Program-made: the position numbers and the translations under genes
Notes under the pieces: generated by a model
The model's database searches: none
What the model saw: only the letters and a program-made list of their open reading frames with translations
Told to the model about the DNA's origin: nothing
Assembly: GCA_025964675.1 (NCBI GenBank)
Contig: JAOPYI010000021.1
Coordinates: 30,107-94,106 of the forward strand
Length of the DNA stretch: 64,000 bases
Origin: Sphaerisporangium sp.
Lineage (GTDB): Bacteria; Actinomycetota; Actinomycetes; Streptosporangiales; Streptosporangiaceae
Direction: 5' to 3'
Part shown: piece by piece, positions 52,583 to 60,716 of the stretch
How the letters are laid out: each line of letters begins with the position of its first letter
How positions within the stretch are numbered: the stretch's first letter is position 1

Positions 52583-53494
52583 ATGACAGACAGACATCGG
52601 CACACGTTGGCCGCCAGCGGACTCCGCAAGCACTACGACCAGGTTCGTGCCGTCGACAAGGTCGACCTGCTCATCGTGCCGGGCGAGGTCGTGGCCCTTC
52701 TCGGCCCCAACGGCGCCGGAAAGTCGACCACGATCGACATGATCCTCGGCCTGACGCGCCCGGACGCTGGTGAGGTCAGGCTGCTCGGCAGAGCACCCCG
52801 GGACGCGATACGCGAGGGGGCCGTGGGCGTGATGCTCCAGGACCCGGCGCTGCTCGACGACGTCAACGTACGGGAGACGGTCGCGATGATCGCCTCCCTT
52901 CATCGTGCGCCGATGGCGGTGGAGGAGGCGTTGCGCCGGGCGGGTGTCGAAGACCTCGGGGCACGCCGTTGCGCGAAGTTGTCCGGCGGCGAGAAGCAGC
53001 GCGTCCGGTTCGCCATGGCTCTGGTCTCCGACCCCGACCTGCTGGTGCTCGACGAGCCGACCTCCGCCATGGACGTGGGCAGCCGCCGCGAGTTGTGGCG
53101 GTCGATGCTCGCCTTCACCGGCACCGGTCGCACCGTGCTGTTCGCCACCCACTATCTGGAGGAGGCCGAAGCGTACGCGGATCGGGTCGTGCTGATGCGT
53201 GCCGGAAGGATCGTGGCGGACGGCCCGGTGGCCAGGGTCACGGCAGAGGTCTCCGGTCGTACGGTGCGGGCGGTCGTCCCCGGTGCCCGGCTTCCGGAGC
53301 TGCGGGCGCTGCCGGGGGTGATGGGGGCCGAACTGCGCGGCGACCGGGCCGAGATTCGCTGCGCGGACTCGGACGCCGTGCTGCGGGAGCTCCTGACGCG
53401 GTACCCGGGGACCGGCGACATCGAGGTGGGCACGCTCGGCCTGGAAGAGGCGTTCCTGGCACTGACCTCACGTTCGGCGGAGGCCGCGTCATGA
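52583..53494 (+). CDS. ABC-2 type transporter ATPase
   Basis: 303-residue ATP-binding subunit: Walker A GPNGAGKST, signature LSGGEKQRV, Walker B LLVLDEPTS and H-loop ATHYLEEAE are intact. The C-terminal extension after residue 220 is typical of DrrA/NatA-type ATPases. GGAGG lies 8 nt before the ATG. The permease start overlaps the stop (ATGA). With the sensor kinase and regulator it forms a four-gene operon resembling antibiotic-sensing or membrane-fluidity systems. Confidence 0.92.
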   Translation: MTDRHRHTLAASGLRKHYDQVRAVDKVDLLIVPGEVVALLGPNGAGKSTTIDMILGLTRPDAGEVRLLGRAPRDAIREGAVGVMLQDPALLDDVNVRETVAMIASLHRAPMAVEEALRRAGVEDLGARRCAKLSGGEKQRVRFAMALVSDPDLLVLDEPTSAMDVGSRRELWRSMLAFTGTGRTVLFATHYLEEAEAYADRVVLMRAGRIVADGPVARVTAEVSGRTVRAVVPGARLPELRALPGVMGAELRGDRAEIRCADSDAVLRELLTRYPGTGDIEVGTLGLEEAFLALTSRSAEAAS

Positions 53495-54216
53495 GGACGG
53501 GATACCTGGTGTTCGAGGTCAGGCGGGCGTTCCGGGATTCGAGGTTCCTCCTCTTCGCCGTCGCCCTGCCCGTGGGCCTGTACCTCCTGCAGTCCAGCCT
53601 GTCCGGCCAGACCACCGCGGGACACGACGGTTCGTACATCATGGGAAGCCTCGCCGCGTTCGGCGCGTTCAAGGCGGCGCTGGACGTCGGGGCCCGTACG
53701 GCGGTGGAGCGCGGAGCCGGGTGGCAGCGTCTGCTACGCCTGACCCCGCTCACAGGCGGTGGATACATGGCGGCGAAGGCTTCCGCGGCGATGCTGGTGG
53801 CGCTTCTGCCCGTCGCCTGCGTGTCACTTGCCGCCGGCCTGGTGTCGGGTGTGGAGTTGCCCGCGATGGGATGGCTCCAGCAGGTGCTCGGCACATGGGC
53901 GGGCACCCTGCCCTTCGCCCTGCTCGGGCTCCTGGTCGGCCAGGTGGCCAGCCCGCAGAGCGTCCAGACCTACCAGGGTGGTGTTCTGCTGCTGCTGAGC
54001 TTCGTCGGCGGGCTGTTCATCCCGGTGAGCACCTTTCCAGTAGCGCTCGCTACCGTCGCGAAGGTGCTGCCGAGCTACTGGCTGGCCGAGATAGGGCATG
54101 GTGCGGCTCTCGGCGGCGCAGGGATCGGGCAGGCGGCGCTGGTGCTCGCGCTCTACACGTTGGCTTTCGGCGCGGCGGTCGCCGTCCGCTACCGGCGCGA
54201 CAGCGCCCGTGTCTGA
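53491..54216 (+). CDS. ABC-2 type transporter permease
   Basis: 241-residue six-helix ABC-2 permease (FLLFAVALPVGLYLLQSSL, then AAMLVALLPVACVSLAAGL, VLLLLSFVGGLFIPVSTFPV and the last helix LVLALYTLAFGAAVAV). ATGA overlap with the ATPase stop indicates coupling. It lies 21 nt before the kinase gene. Confidence 0.88.
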   Translation: MRTGYLVFEVRRAFRDSRFLLFAVALPVGLYLLQSSLSGQTTAGHDGSYIMGSLAAFGAFKAALDVGARTAVERGAGWQRLLRLTPLTGGGYMAAKASAAMLVALLPVACVSLAAGLVSGVELPAMGWLQQVLGTWAGTLPFALLGLLVGQVASPQSVQTYQGGVLLLLSFVGGLFIPVSTFPVALATVAKVLPSYWLAEIGHGAALGGAGIGQAALVLALYTLAFGAAVAVRYRRDSARV

Positions 54217-54237
54217 GCCGGAAGCTAAGGTGATCGC

Positions 54238-55377
54238 ATGCGGGAGCAGGGCTTCTTCGGCGCCAGGGCCTGGCCGGTGTGGAACCCCGCCCGCTCCGCC
54301 GGGGGCCGCTGGGGGAAGGCCCGCGGGCTCGTCGTGCTGGCGCTGTTCCTGGCCTGGCCGTTCTGGGCCGCCGTGAACGCCGCCATTCGTACGCACACGG
54401 GGCCCGCGCGCGTCACCGCCCTCGCTGTGGTGATGGTGGCGTACGGAGCGAGCTGGGTCCTCGCGATGGCCCATGGGGTCCGCCTGGCGCCCAAGGAACG
54501 TGTGGCGCTGCTCGGCTGGTTGTTCGCACTGGGTTTCGTCTTCGCCGTGCTGACCCGGAATGCGGGTGACCTCGGCCACCTCGTCTACTCGCTGGCCGCG
54601 GCCGTATGGCTCCTGCCCGCCCGCTGGAGCCTGCTCACCGGCCTGGCCGTCGCCGCTCTGGATCTGATCGCGCGCTGGACCGCGGCCGGCACGGTCGGGT
54701 GGAATTTCGCGCTCCCCATCGTCTCCCAGACGGCGACCCCGGTGGCGGTGGTCCTGCTCATCAGGCTCGTCATCCAGCTCAGCCAGGCCCGCGAGGAGAT
54801 CGAGATGCTGGCGACGGCGGCGGAGCGGGCCCGCCTGGCCAGAGATCTGCACGACGTCCTCGGCCACAGCCTCACGACGATCACCGTGAAGACCGGGCTG
54901 GCCCGCCGCCTGCTGGAAAGCGGGAACGATCAAGAACTGGTCGTCACCGAACTGTGCGACATCGAACGGCTCTCCCGGCAGGCGCACGCGGAGATCCGTA
55001 CGACCGTCTCCGGGCACCACCGGCCGTCGCTCGCCGTCGAGCTCGTCGGGGCGCGAGCGGCACTGCTGGCGGCCGGGATCACGGCGACCCTGCCGGCGAC
55101 GGTCGATCACGTGCTCACCGACCTGCGTGAACCGTTCGCGTACGTGCTTCGCGAGGGGGTCACCAACGTGATCCGGCACAGCGACGCGACCAGGTGCGAT
55201 GTACAGCTCGGCCAGTCATCCCTGGAGGTATGCGACAACGGCCGGGCGTTCGCCCGGCCGGGCGGGTCTGGAAGCGGCCTGGCGGGCCTGAAGGAACGGC
55301 TGCGGACGGTCAATGGGCAGATCGAGGCCGGCCCGCTTCCACAGGGCGGCTTCCGGCTGCGCGCGAGCCGCGCATGA
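54238..55377 (+). CDS. sensor histidine kinase (HisKA_3)
   Basis: 379-residue membrane kinase of the DesK/LiaS type. Five hydrophobic helices are in the first 175 residues, then the HisKA_3 phosphoacceptor ERARLARDLHDVLGHSLT and the ATPase N-box LREGVTNVIRHSDA and G-box SGSGLAGLKERL. TAAGGT (54226-54231) ends 6 nt before the ATG, so an internal leaderless promoter is possible in addition to operon read-through. The stop overlaps the regulator start (ATGA). Confidence 0.92.
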   Translation: MREQGFFGARAWPVWNPARSAGGRWGKARGLVVLALFLAWPFWAAVNAAIRTHTGPARVTALAVVMVAYGASWVLAMAHGVRLAPKERVALLGWLFALGFVFAVLTRNAGDLGHLVYSLAAAVWLLPARWSLLTGLAVAALDLIARWTAAGTVGWNFALPIVSQTATPVAVVLLIRLVIQLSQAREEIEMLATAAERARLARDLHDVLGHSLTTITVKTGLARRLLESGNDQELVVTELCDIERLSRQAHAEIRTTVSGHHRPSLAVELVGARAALLAAGITATLPATVDHVLTDLREPFAYVLREGVTNVIRHSDATRCDVQLGQSSLEVCDNGRAFARPGGSGSGLAGLKERLRTVNGQIEAGPLPQGGFRLRASRA

Positions 55378-55979
55378 TCAGGGTGCTGCTCGCCGACGAC
55401 CAGGCGCTCGTCCGCGGGGCGCTCGCCGCGATGCTCGCGCTGGAGCCTGACATCGAGGTGGTCGGCCAGGTCGGGTCGGGCGAGGATGTCCTCGACGCCG
55501 CGCGGCGCACCCGTCCTGATGTCGCGCTGCTGGACGTGCAGATGCCAGGGAAGGACGGGCTGGTCGCAACGGCCGAGCTGCGCGCCGCCCTCCCATCCTG
55601 CCGCGTCGTGATATGTACGACTTTCGGGCGGCCTGGGTACTTCGCCCGTGCGATGCAGAATGGCGCGTCAGGGTTCGTGGTGAAGGACTCGCCGCCGGAA
55701 CACCTGGTCGACACGGTACGACGGGTGCACGCCGGGTTTCGCGTGGTCGATCCCGCCCTCGCGGCCGAGTCACTGGCCAGCGGCGCGAGCCCTCTGACCC
55801 CCCGCGAGCGCGATGTGCTCCGCCAGGCCCGGTATGGCGGCACGGTGACCGATGTCGCCAAGGCACTGCACCTGTCCAACGGAACAGTCCGCAACCACCT
55901 TTCCGCGGCGATCGGCAAGACCGGCGCGAGCACCCGTGCCGAGGCCGCCCGCATCGCCGAAGAGAACGGCTGGCTTTGA
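55374..55979 (+). CDS. NarL/LuxR-family response regulator
   Basis: 201-residue DesR/LiaR-type regulator. The receiver has LLADDQALVRGAL, the phosphoacceptor Asp in VALLDVQMPGKDG, and Lys in VVKDSPPEH. The C-terminal LuxR HTH is LTPRERDVLRQ to ATDVAKALHL-type (TVTDVAKALHLSNGTVRNHL). It is coupled to the kinase by ATGA and probably controls the ABC genes in front of it. Which signal is sensed is not visible. Confidence 0.92.
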   Translation: MIRVLLADDQALVRGALAAMLALEPDIEVVGQVGSGEDVLDAARRTRPDVALLDVQMPGKDGLVATAELRAALPSCRVVICTTFGRPGYFARAMQNGASGFVVKDSPPEHLVDTVRRVHAGFRVVDPALAAESLASGASPLTPRERDVLRQARYGGTVTDVAKALHLSNGTVRNHLSAAIGKTGASTRAEAARIAEENGWL

Positions 55980-56004
55980 CCCCGGCGTCGGGTCTGGACA
56001 CCCC

Positions 56005-56409
56005 TTAGCCGCGGGAGGATATCTGCTGCACGCCCCAGCGGTTGCCGTCCGGGTCGCTGAAGAAGACGAACCCGACGTTGTCGAGAGGGTCCTCTACAGG
56101 ACTGGGGTTCTCGCCCAGGACCTGGACCTCGCTGACCTCCACCCCGCGCTCGACGAGCTCGGCACGCGCCTTGTGGATATTGGAGACCACGAGCTGCAGG
56201 CCCTGGAGGCAGCCCGGCGGCATGTCCGCGATCCCCTTTCCGACAACGATCGAGCAGCCCGACCCCGGAGGAGTCAGCTGCACTATGCGCAACTCCTCGC
56301 TCACCTTGGTGTCGTGGTCGACGTGGAAGCCGAGCTGTTCGGCGTAGAAGGCTTTGGCGCGGTCCACGTCCGATACGGGAACCACCACTACTTCCAGCGT
56401 CCAATTCAT
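56005..56409 (-). CDS. VOC/glyoxalase-family protein
   Basis: 134-residue vicinal-oxygen-chelate fold protein with two beta-alpha-beta modules: LEVVVVPVSDVDRAKAFYAE at the start and FVFFSDPDGNRWGVQQI at the end (metal-site Asp/Glu type residues retained). AGGAGACG precedes the ATG. It follows the AHSA1 remnant and ArsR gene, a common trio (ArsR, AHSA1, VOC) in actinobacteria. The substrate is unknown. Confidence 0.85.
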   Translation of the reverse strand: MNWTLEVVVVPVSDVDRAKAFYAEQLGFHVDHDTKVSEELRIVQLTPPGSGCSIVVGKGIADMPPGCLQGLQLVVSNIHKARAELVERGVEVSEVQVLGENPSPVEDPLDNVGFVFFSDPDGNRWGVQQISSRG

Positions 56410-56477
56410 GATGCGTCTCCTGTTCTTCTCGATTTCGGGCCGGTGCCGGCTCGAAACGGCGTTCCGATCATTGGTTC

Positions 56478-56599
56478 TCAGCGCGACCGGAGCATCTCGG
56501 TGAGCCGGTCGTAGCCCTCGGCGACGCCGCGCTCCATGGCGTCAGCACGATTTCCCTGTCCGTGGGCGTCGTCACCTTCAGGGCTCCGGTGTTGTTCAT
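56478..56599 (-). pseudogene. internally deleted AHSA1/SRPBCC gene
   Basis: From ATG 56599 the frame reads MNNTGALKVTTPTDREIVLT, the standard start of SRPBCC/AHSA1-like proteins of about 155 residues. It then shifts frame and joins directly to MERGVAEGYDRLTEML, the standard C-terminus, ending at TGA 56478. About 110 codons between the two ends are missing. It lies 6 nt after the ArsR stop, where an AHSA1 gene normally follows. Both ends are clear, so this is an internal-deletion remnant. Confidence 0.75.
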
Positions 56600-56605
56600 G
56601 AGTGC

Positions 56606-56950
56606 CTATCCCTTGCGGGGCTCTTCCTTGGCCTTGAGCTCGTCGAGCAGTGTGTCGAGGCGCTGGTAGCTCTCCTCCCAGTAGCCGCGGTAGTTCTCCA
56701 GCCAGTCGGTGGCCGCCTTGAGGGGGCGCGCTTCCAGCCGGCACGGCCGCCGCTGCGCGTCGCGGCCGCGAGAGATGAGGCCGGCGCGCTGAAGCACCCT
56801 GAGGTGCTTGGATACCGCCGGCTGGCTCATGTCGAACGGCGCGGCGAGCTCCGTCACCGTGGCCTCGCCCGACGCCAGGCGGGCGAGGATCGCCCGACGC
56901 GTCGGGTCGGCGAGCGCGGCGAACGTCGCGTCGAGCAGGTCCGGGCCCAT
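56606..56950 (-). CDS. ArsR-family transcriptional regulator
   Basis: 114-residue winged-helix regulator of the type paired with AHSA1 genes: LADPTRRAILARLASGEATV, then ELAAPFDMSQPAVSKHLRVL and a C-terminal ENYRGYWEESYQRLD helix. It lacks the ArsR metal-binding cysteines. ATG 56950 has GAGAGG 10 nt upstream. Two AGGTTAT copies 9 nt apart lie just before the start, a possible operator. Confidence 0.87.
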   Translation of the reverse strand: MGPDLLDATFAALADPTRRAILARLASGEATVTELAAPFDMSQPAVSKHLRVLQRAGLISRGRDAQRRPCRLEARPLKAATDWLENYRGYWEESYQRLDTLLDELKAKEEPRKG

Positions 56951-57244
56951 GTGTCTATAACCTCTCAGTTTAATAACCTGATGGTTTTCTACATGCATCC
57001 GTGCAGGCTGTCAAGCGCGACCGCGCAGTGCCGTGGGTACGCCGAGGCCCTCACGCTGGGCGAAGCAACCCAAGCTCGTGAACCATCGAGGCCTAGATAC
57101 GCAGAGGGCGGGACAAGGCGGGTGACCGGATAAGGCGGGACACCTGGCAGAGGGTCCTGCCACCCTCATACGGGACACACCCACCAAGAACCTCCTACCA
57201 GCGCAGACCCCTGAACCTGTTCCCAAGGCGTCACGGAGGGCCGG

Positions 57245-59074
57245 CTAGCCCAGGGCGTGGTCGAGGTTGAATGCGGCGCTGATCAGCGCCAGGTGGGTGA
57301 AAGCCTGGGGGAAGTTGCCGAGCTGCTCGCCGGTGTGACCGATCTGTTCCGCGTACAGGCCGAGGTGGTTGGCGTAGGTCAACATCTTTTCGAAGGCCAG
57401 CCGGGCCTCGTCGACTCGCCCGGCGCGCGCTAGTGCTTCGACGTACCAGAACGAGCAGATCGAGAACGTGCCTTCGATCCCCTGCAGTCCGTCCGGGCTC
57501 AATTCGGGGTTGTAGCGGTATACCAGCGAGTCGGAGACCAGTTCCTCACCGAGTGCGTCGAGGGTGGACAGCCATTTCGGGTCGGTGGGCGAGACGAACT
57601 TGGCCATCGGCATCATCAGCACGGAGGCGTCGAGGACATCGCCGCCGAAGTGCTGGACGAACGCGTGCAGCCGGGGCGACCAACCGTGTCGCATGATCTG
57701 CCGGTAGATCGCGTCGCGGGCGTGCCGCCAGCGCGGGATCTCGGCGGGGAGCCCGCGATGGATGGCCACCCGCATGGCCCGTTCGATCGCCACCCAGCAC
57801 ATGAGCCGGGAGTACACGAAGTTCTTGCGGCCGCCGCGTGTCTCCCAGATGCCTTCGTCGGGCTTGTCCCAGTTCTGGCAGACCCAGTCCACCAGCGTGC
57901 ATACCTCGTCCCAGCGGTCGCTGGAGATCGGCTGGGCCCATTTGTCGTAGAGGTAGATGGAGTCGATGAGTGCTCCGTAGATGTCCATCTGCAGCTGGTC
58001 GACCGCCGCGTTCCCGACGCGCACCGGCGCCGATCCCTGATATCCCTCCAGGTGGTCGAGTTCGTGCTCGGGTAGCTCAGTGGCTCCGTCGATGCCGTAC
58101 ATGATCTGCAGCGGCCCCGATAGACCGTCGCCGCTGAGGGTGACGTGCTCGGACAGGAAGCCCATGAAGGCTTCCGCCTCCTCGGTGAATCCGAGCCTGA
58201 GTAGCGCGTAGAGGCAGAACGCGGCGTCCCGGATCCATACGTAGCGGTAGTCCCAGTTCCGCCCGCCTCCGATCTGCTCTGGGAGGCTGGTCGTGGGCGC
58301 GGCGACGATCCCCCCGGTCGGGGCGTAGGTGAGCAGCTTCAGCGTGAGCGCGGAGCGGTGCACCACTTCGCGCCACCGGCCGCGGTAGCGGGAGGCGGAC
58401 AGCCAGCGCCGCCAGAAGTTCACCGTGGCGGCGAACTGCTTTTCGGCCTCTACGAGATGACACGACCGCGGCGGCACGCCGTTGCCGACCCGGTCGAGCG
58501 CGAACACCGCCTGCTCGCCTTCGTGGAGTTTGAACTGCGCGCGCACGTCCTGTCCGTCGCAGTCGATCGGCACGCTGGCGGTCAGGGTCAGGGAGAGTGC
58601 CGGCGACGCGAAGATCGCCTTGCCGTCCCGCATCTCCACGGTGTGCGGTTCTTTCGCGTAGCCGAACCGTGGCGCTACAAGGGTTCGGAACGGCAGAGTT
58701 CCACGCACGCACATCACCCGCCGGATCAGCCGGTGCCGATCGATCTCACGTGAGTCATCCGTGATCGGCATGAAGTCCTGAACCTCGCCCACTCCATCGG
58801 CGGCGAAGAACCGGGTGATCAGGACGTTGGTGTCCGGGAAGTAGAACTGCTTGGTTCTGGCCGGTACGTCGGTGGCCAGTTCGAATGATCCGCCGCGGTC
58901 GGCGTCCAGGATGGAGGCGAATACGCTCGGCGCGTCGAAGCGCGGGCAGCAGTACCAGTCGATGGTGCCGTTCGTGCCCACGAGTGCGACGGTCCGCAGG
59001 TCGCCGATCAACCCGTGGTCTGCGATCGGCAGGTAGCGAGAGCCCTCGGACTGGCAGAACTCTCCAGCTGCCAT
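57245..59074 (-). CDS. glycoside hydrolase family 15 (glucoamylase/trehalase-like)
   Basis: 609-residue GH15 protein with an N-terminal beta-sandwich (YLPIADHGLIGDLRTVALVG, IDWYCCPRFDAPSVFA) and an (alpha/alpha)6 barrel. Substrate-site motifs are GGRNWDYRYVWIRDA, KPDEGIWETRGG (general acid Glu) and LGNFPQAFTHLALI (general base region), with GIEGTFSICSFWYVEAL before it. Related mycobacterial enzymes are trehalases, so trehalose or malto-oligosaccharide hydrolysis is likely. GGGGAGAAGG precedes the ATG. The upstream 57001-57244 stretch shows no gene. Confidence 0.9.
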   Translation of the reverse strand: MAAGEFCQSEGSRYLPIADHGLIGDLRTVALVGTNGTIDWYCCPRFDAPSVFASILDADRGGSFELATDVPARTKQFYFPDTNVLITRFFAADGVGEVQDFMPITDDSREIDRHRLIRRVMCVRGTLPFRTLVAPRFGYAKEPHTVEMRDGKAIFASPALSLTLTASVPIDCDGQDVRAQFKLHEGEQAVFALDRVGNGVPPRSCHLVEAEKQFAATVNFWRRWLSASRYRGRWREVVHRSALTLKLLTYAPTGGIVAAPTTSLPEQIGGGRNWDYRYVWIRDAAFCLYALLRLGFTEEAEAFMGFLSEHVTLSGDGLSGPLQIMYGIDGATELPEHELDHLEGYQGSAPVRVGNAAVDQLQMDIYGALIDSIYLYDKWAQPISSDRWDEVCTLVDWVCQNWDKPDEGIWETRGGRKNFVYSRLMCWVAIERAMRVAIHRGLPAEIPRWRHARDAIYRQIMRHGWSPRLHAFVQHFGGDVLDASVLMMPMAKFVSPTDPKWLSTLDALGEELVSDSLVYRYNPELSPDGLQGIEGTFSICSFWYVEALARAGRVDEARLAFEKMLTYANHLGLYAEQIGHTGEQLGNFPQAFTHLALISAAFNLDHALG

Positions 59075-59309
59075 GTCACCTTCTCCCCTTCAACGCCCTC
59101 CCTCAAGCTATGCATTTAGGGCATTTGTGTAGGTCTGTCCTACGTCAAGGGGCGGCAGATCTTCGTACAAGGCGGCTCGGTGGGCCGCTGAGTGGAGATC
59201 TGGCGGGTCGGGCCTGGAGAGGAATGTCTCGGCATTGACCTGGCCGTTTGAATGCCCGCCGATGCCATCGGTGAATGACGATGGTCTCAGTCGGCTTGGC
59301 AGTGCTTCG

Positions 59310-60149
59310 TTACTGACTGTGGGGCAGAGATACTTTTAGTTGTCTTTCAAGATACGGTGTTCTTCGTCGTACCGGCTTATCTGTTCTCCTTAGTCCCAGG
59401 TGGTGCCGGCGGTGCGGGAGTAGCTGTCCCACGTGGTGCCCGCAGTGCGGGAGTACGAGTCCCAGGTGGTGCCGGCGGAACGGCTGAAGTTGACCGGGGA
59501 GATAGTGGAGTTCGTCATTTCTCTGTCTCTTTTCTGGAGGGCTGTGTATTTGTGCTTGCAGAAACAACTCTGAGGCATTCACAGCCCTCGGACCAGACGA
59601 ATGGACGGCAGCAAGTTGCCCGCCGGTGACCACTTCCTGCCACCCCCGCACGGTCCAGGGCGGCAGGTCGAACGGGTCCCCCTGAGTAGTACGGTGCCGG
59701 TGCCGAGGAATCGACATGTTCGTAGCGGCATGAGCAGCTCGCGAGTTCTCGGTGCTGAAGCGCCATCGCGCCCAGACGGTCTTGCCCGCCCCGTCGGGCG
59801 ACCGGGTGACGCCGTGGTCGCCGGCCAAGGCGGCGACGATGGCCAGGCCGCGGCCGTGGCTGGCATCGATGCCCAGGTCCAGCTCGCGGGGCTGGTCAGT
59901 ACCGTGATCGGTCACCTGGACGCGCAGCTCATCACTCCCGGACGACAGGGCCAACCTGATCGGCGGCTCTCCGTAGGTGACGGCATTGGCCAGCAGCTCT
60001 CCGACGACCAGGATGACGTCGTCCATGAGATCTCCCACGCCCCAGGTGGTGAGGATGTCGGTCACCTTGTGGCGGGTCTCCCCGGTCACCGAAAGGTCGT
60101 CGGGCAGTTCCCAGCAGGCGGCATTGGACCTGTCAAGCGTTTCGATCAC
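59310..60149 (-). CDS. RsbW-like ATP-binding protein with an out-of-frame 3' overlap
   Basis: The first 135 residues form a GHKL ATPase domain of the anti-sigma RsbW type: VGELLANAVTYGEPP (N-box), VTDHGTDQPREL and HGRGLAIVAALAGDHGV, GKTVWARW. GTG 60149 has GAGGAG 6 nt upstream. The natural domain ends near 59745, but no stop follows; the frame continues to 59310 through the peptide leader and the whole peptide gene in a different frame, adding about 140 low-complexity His/Arg/Leu residues. The tail is probably not functional protein. The target sigma or regulatory partner is unknown. Confidence 0.7.
   Translation of the reverse strand: MIETLDRSNAACWELPDDLSVTGETRHKVTDILTTWGVGDLMDDVILVVGELLANAVTYGEPPIRLALSSGSDELRVQVTDHGTDQPRELDLGIDASHGRGLAIVAALAGDHGVTRSPDGAGKTVWARWRFSTENSRAAHAATNMSIPRHRHRTTQGDPFDLPPWTVRGWQEVVTGGQLAAVHSSGPRAVNASELFLQAQIHSPPEKRQRNDELHYLPGQLQPFRRHHLGLVLPHCGHHVGQLLPHRRHHLGLRRTDKPVRRRTPYLERQLKVSLPHSQ
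59390..59518 (-). CDS. GTTWD-repeat peptide 1
   Basis: 42-residue peptide: an N-terminal MTNSTISPVNFSRS followed by three 11-residue repeats of the pattern AGTTWDSYSRT, the last ending at GTTWD plus the stop. The DNA repeats are 33 bp each. No signal peptide and no cysteine. The short leader plus modular C-terminus looks like a RiPP precursor (W-x-x and Y-x-R motifs could be cyclophane sites), but no maturase is visible nearby. ATG 59518 is identical in position to copy 2; AAAAGAGAC lies before it. It lies entirely within the out-of-frame 3' part of the ATP-binding gene. Confidence 0.6.
   Translation of the reverse strand: MTNSTISPVNFSRSAGTTWDSYSRTAGTTWDSYSRTAGTTWD
59606..59640 (-). ncRNA. 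conserved hairpin in peptide 1 leader
   Basis: On the minus strand GGCAGGAAG and CTTGCTGCC (8 of 9 pairs) enclose a 17-nt loop, about 90 nt upstream of the peptide ATG. The same stem occurs in copy 2 (60682-60716). Between the two copies, all substitutions fall in the loop or outside, none in the stem, which supports RNA structure over coding. Function (attenuator, protein-binding site) is inferred. Confidence 0.5.
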
Positions 60150-60476
60150 GATGGCTCCTCGAGGTCGTGAGTTGGTACGGGTGAGGGGTGGGTGATCGGC
60201 CTCGAGGACGGGTACGGCTCTCGCCGTCCTCCACACGGTGATCGCCAAGCTGGCCGTCAGGCAGCATGAAGCCGGTGCGGGGAGCGGCGCCGGCCCGGCC
60301 TCCTCGATGCCCGATGATTCGATGCCCGCAGATGCCATCGGTTCCGGCTGCGACCGACAATGGTCTCAATCAGCCTTCTGGAGCCTGTTCATCTGTTGTG
60401 CGACGGTAATGTTTTTACCTGATCGGGCGGACAGAGGGATTACGGGTTCAGGAGTGGTACAAATGATTTCTTTGTT
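60150..60476. other. non-coding stretch between peptide 2 and the ATP-binding gene
   Basis: 327 nt without a convincing gene on either strand. It contains the downstream conserved blocks of module 2 (60322-60375) and a more AT-rich part near 60400-60470. It is probably the peptide 2 3' region and the promoter of the ATP-binding gene. Confidence 0.5.
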
Positions 60477-60593
60477 TCAGTCCCAGGTGGTGCCGGGGGT
60501 ACGGGAGTAGCCGTCCCAGGTGGTGCCGAGAGCGCGGGAGAAAGAATCCCACGTGGTGCCGGCGGAACGGAGGGAGAGGGTGGAGTTCGTCAT
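60477..60593 (-). CDS. GTTWD-repeat peptide 2
   Basis: 38-residue paralogue of peptide 1: MTNSTLSLRS then AGTTWDSFSRA, LGTTWDGYSRT and a final PGTTWD. The GTTWD core is invariant in all six repeats of the two peptides while the linking residues vary (S(Y/F)SR(T/A)). The N-terminal MTNST is identical. In this copy the upstream frame equivalent to the ATP-binding protein's tail ends with TGA just before the ATG (TGAAATG). No maturation enzyme lies nearby. Confidence 0.6.
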   Translation of the reverse strand: MTNSTLSLRSAGTTWDSFSRALGTTWDGYSRTPGTTWD

Positions 60594-60681
60594 TTCATCG
60601 TCTCTTTTCTTGAGGGCTGCGTATTTGTTCTCGCACAAACAACTCTGCGGGAAACACAACCCACAAACCAGACGAATGGAA

Positions 60682-60716
60682 GGCAGCAAGTTGCCTGCCC
60701 CTGACCACTTCCTGCC
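60682..60716 (-). ncRNA. conserved hairpin in peptide 2 leader
   Basis: Same GGCAGGAAG/CTTGCTGCC stem as in copy 1, with the loop changed at three positions. It lies about 90 nt upstream of the peptide 2 ATG, the same distance as in copy 1. Confidence 0.5.

Larger units (their letters stand above)
59252..59660. repeat. copy 1 of a duplicated peptide module
   Basis: About 400 bp sharing ordered blocks with 60322-60735: ATGCCCGC-GATGCCATCGGT (59252), ATGGTCTCA (59281), the three 33-bp peptide repeats (59390-59490), and about 130 bp of leader ending near CTTCCTGCC (59640). The leader is roughly 75-80% identical between copies. The order and orientation are the same. Confidence 0.7.

Noticed and set aside
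57001..57244. Possible gene upstream of the GH15 gene
   Set aside because: The only frames are Arg/Cys-rich with poor third-position bias and no start signals; it looks like ordinary intergenic sequence.
59390..59490. 33-bp tandem repeats read as a CRISPR-like or simple repeat array
   Set aside because: The repeats are contiguous with no spacers, keep an open frame and encode the GTTWD units; a paralogue encodes the same pattern with diverged DNA.
59310..59740. Conserved protein-coding tail of the ATP-binding protein (GWQEVV...HSSG)
   Set aside because: The similar frame in copy 2 differs by amino-acid-changing substitutions and has no kinase-like domain in front; the conservation is better explained by the RNA leader.
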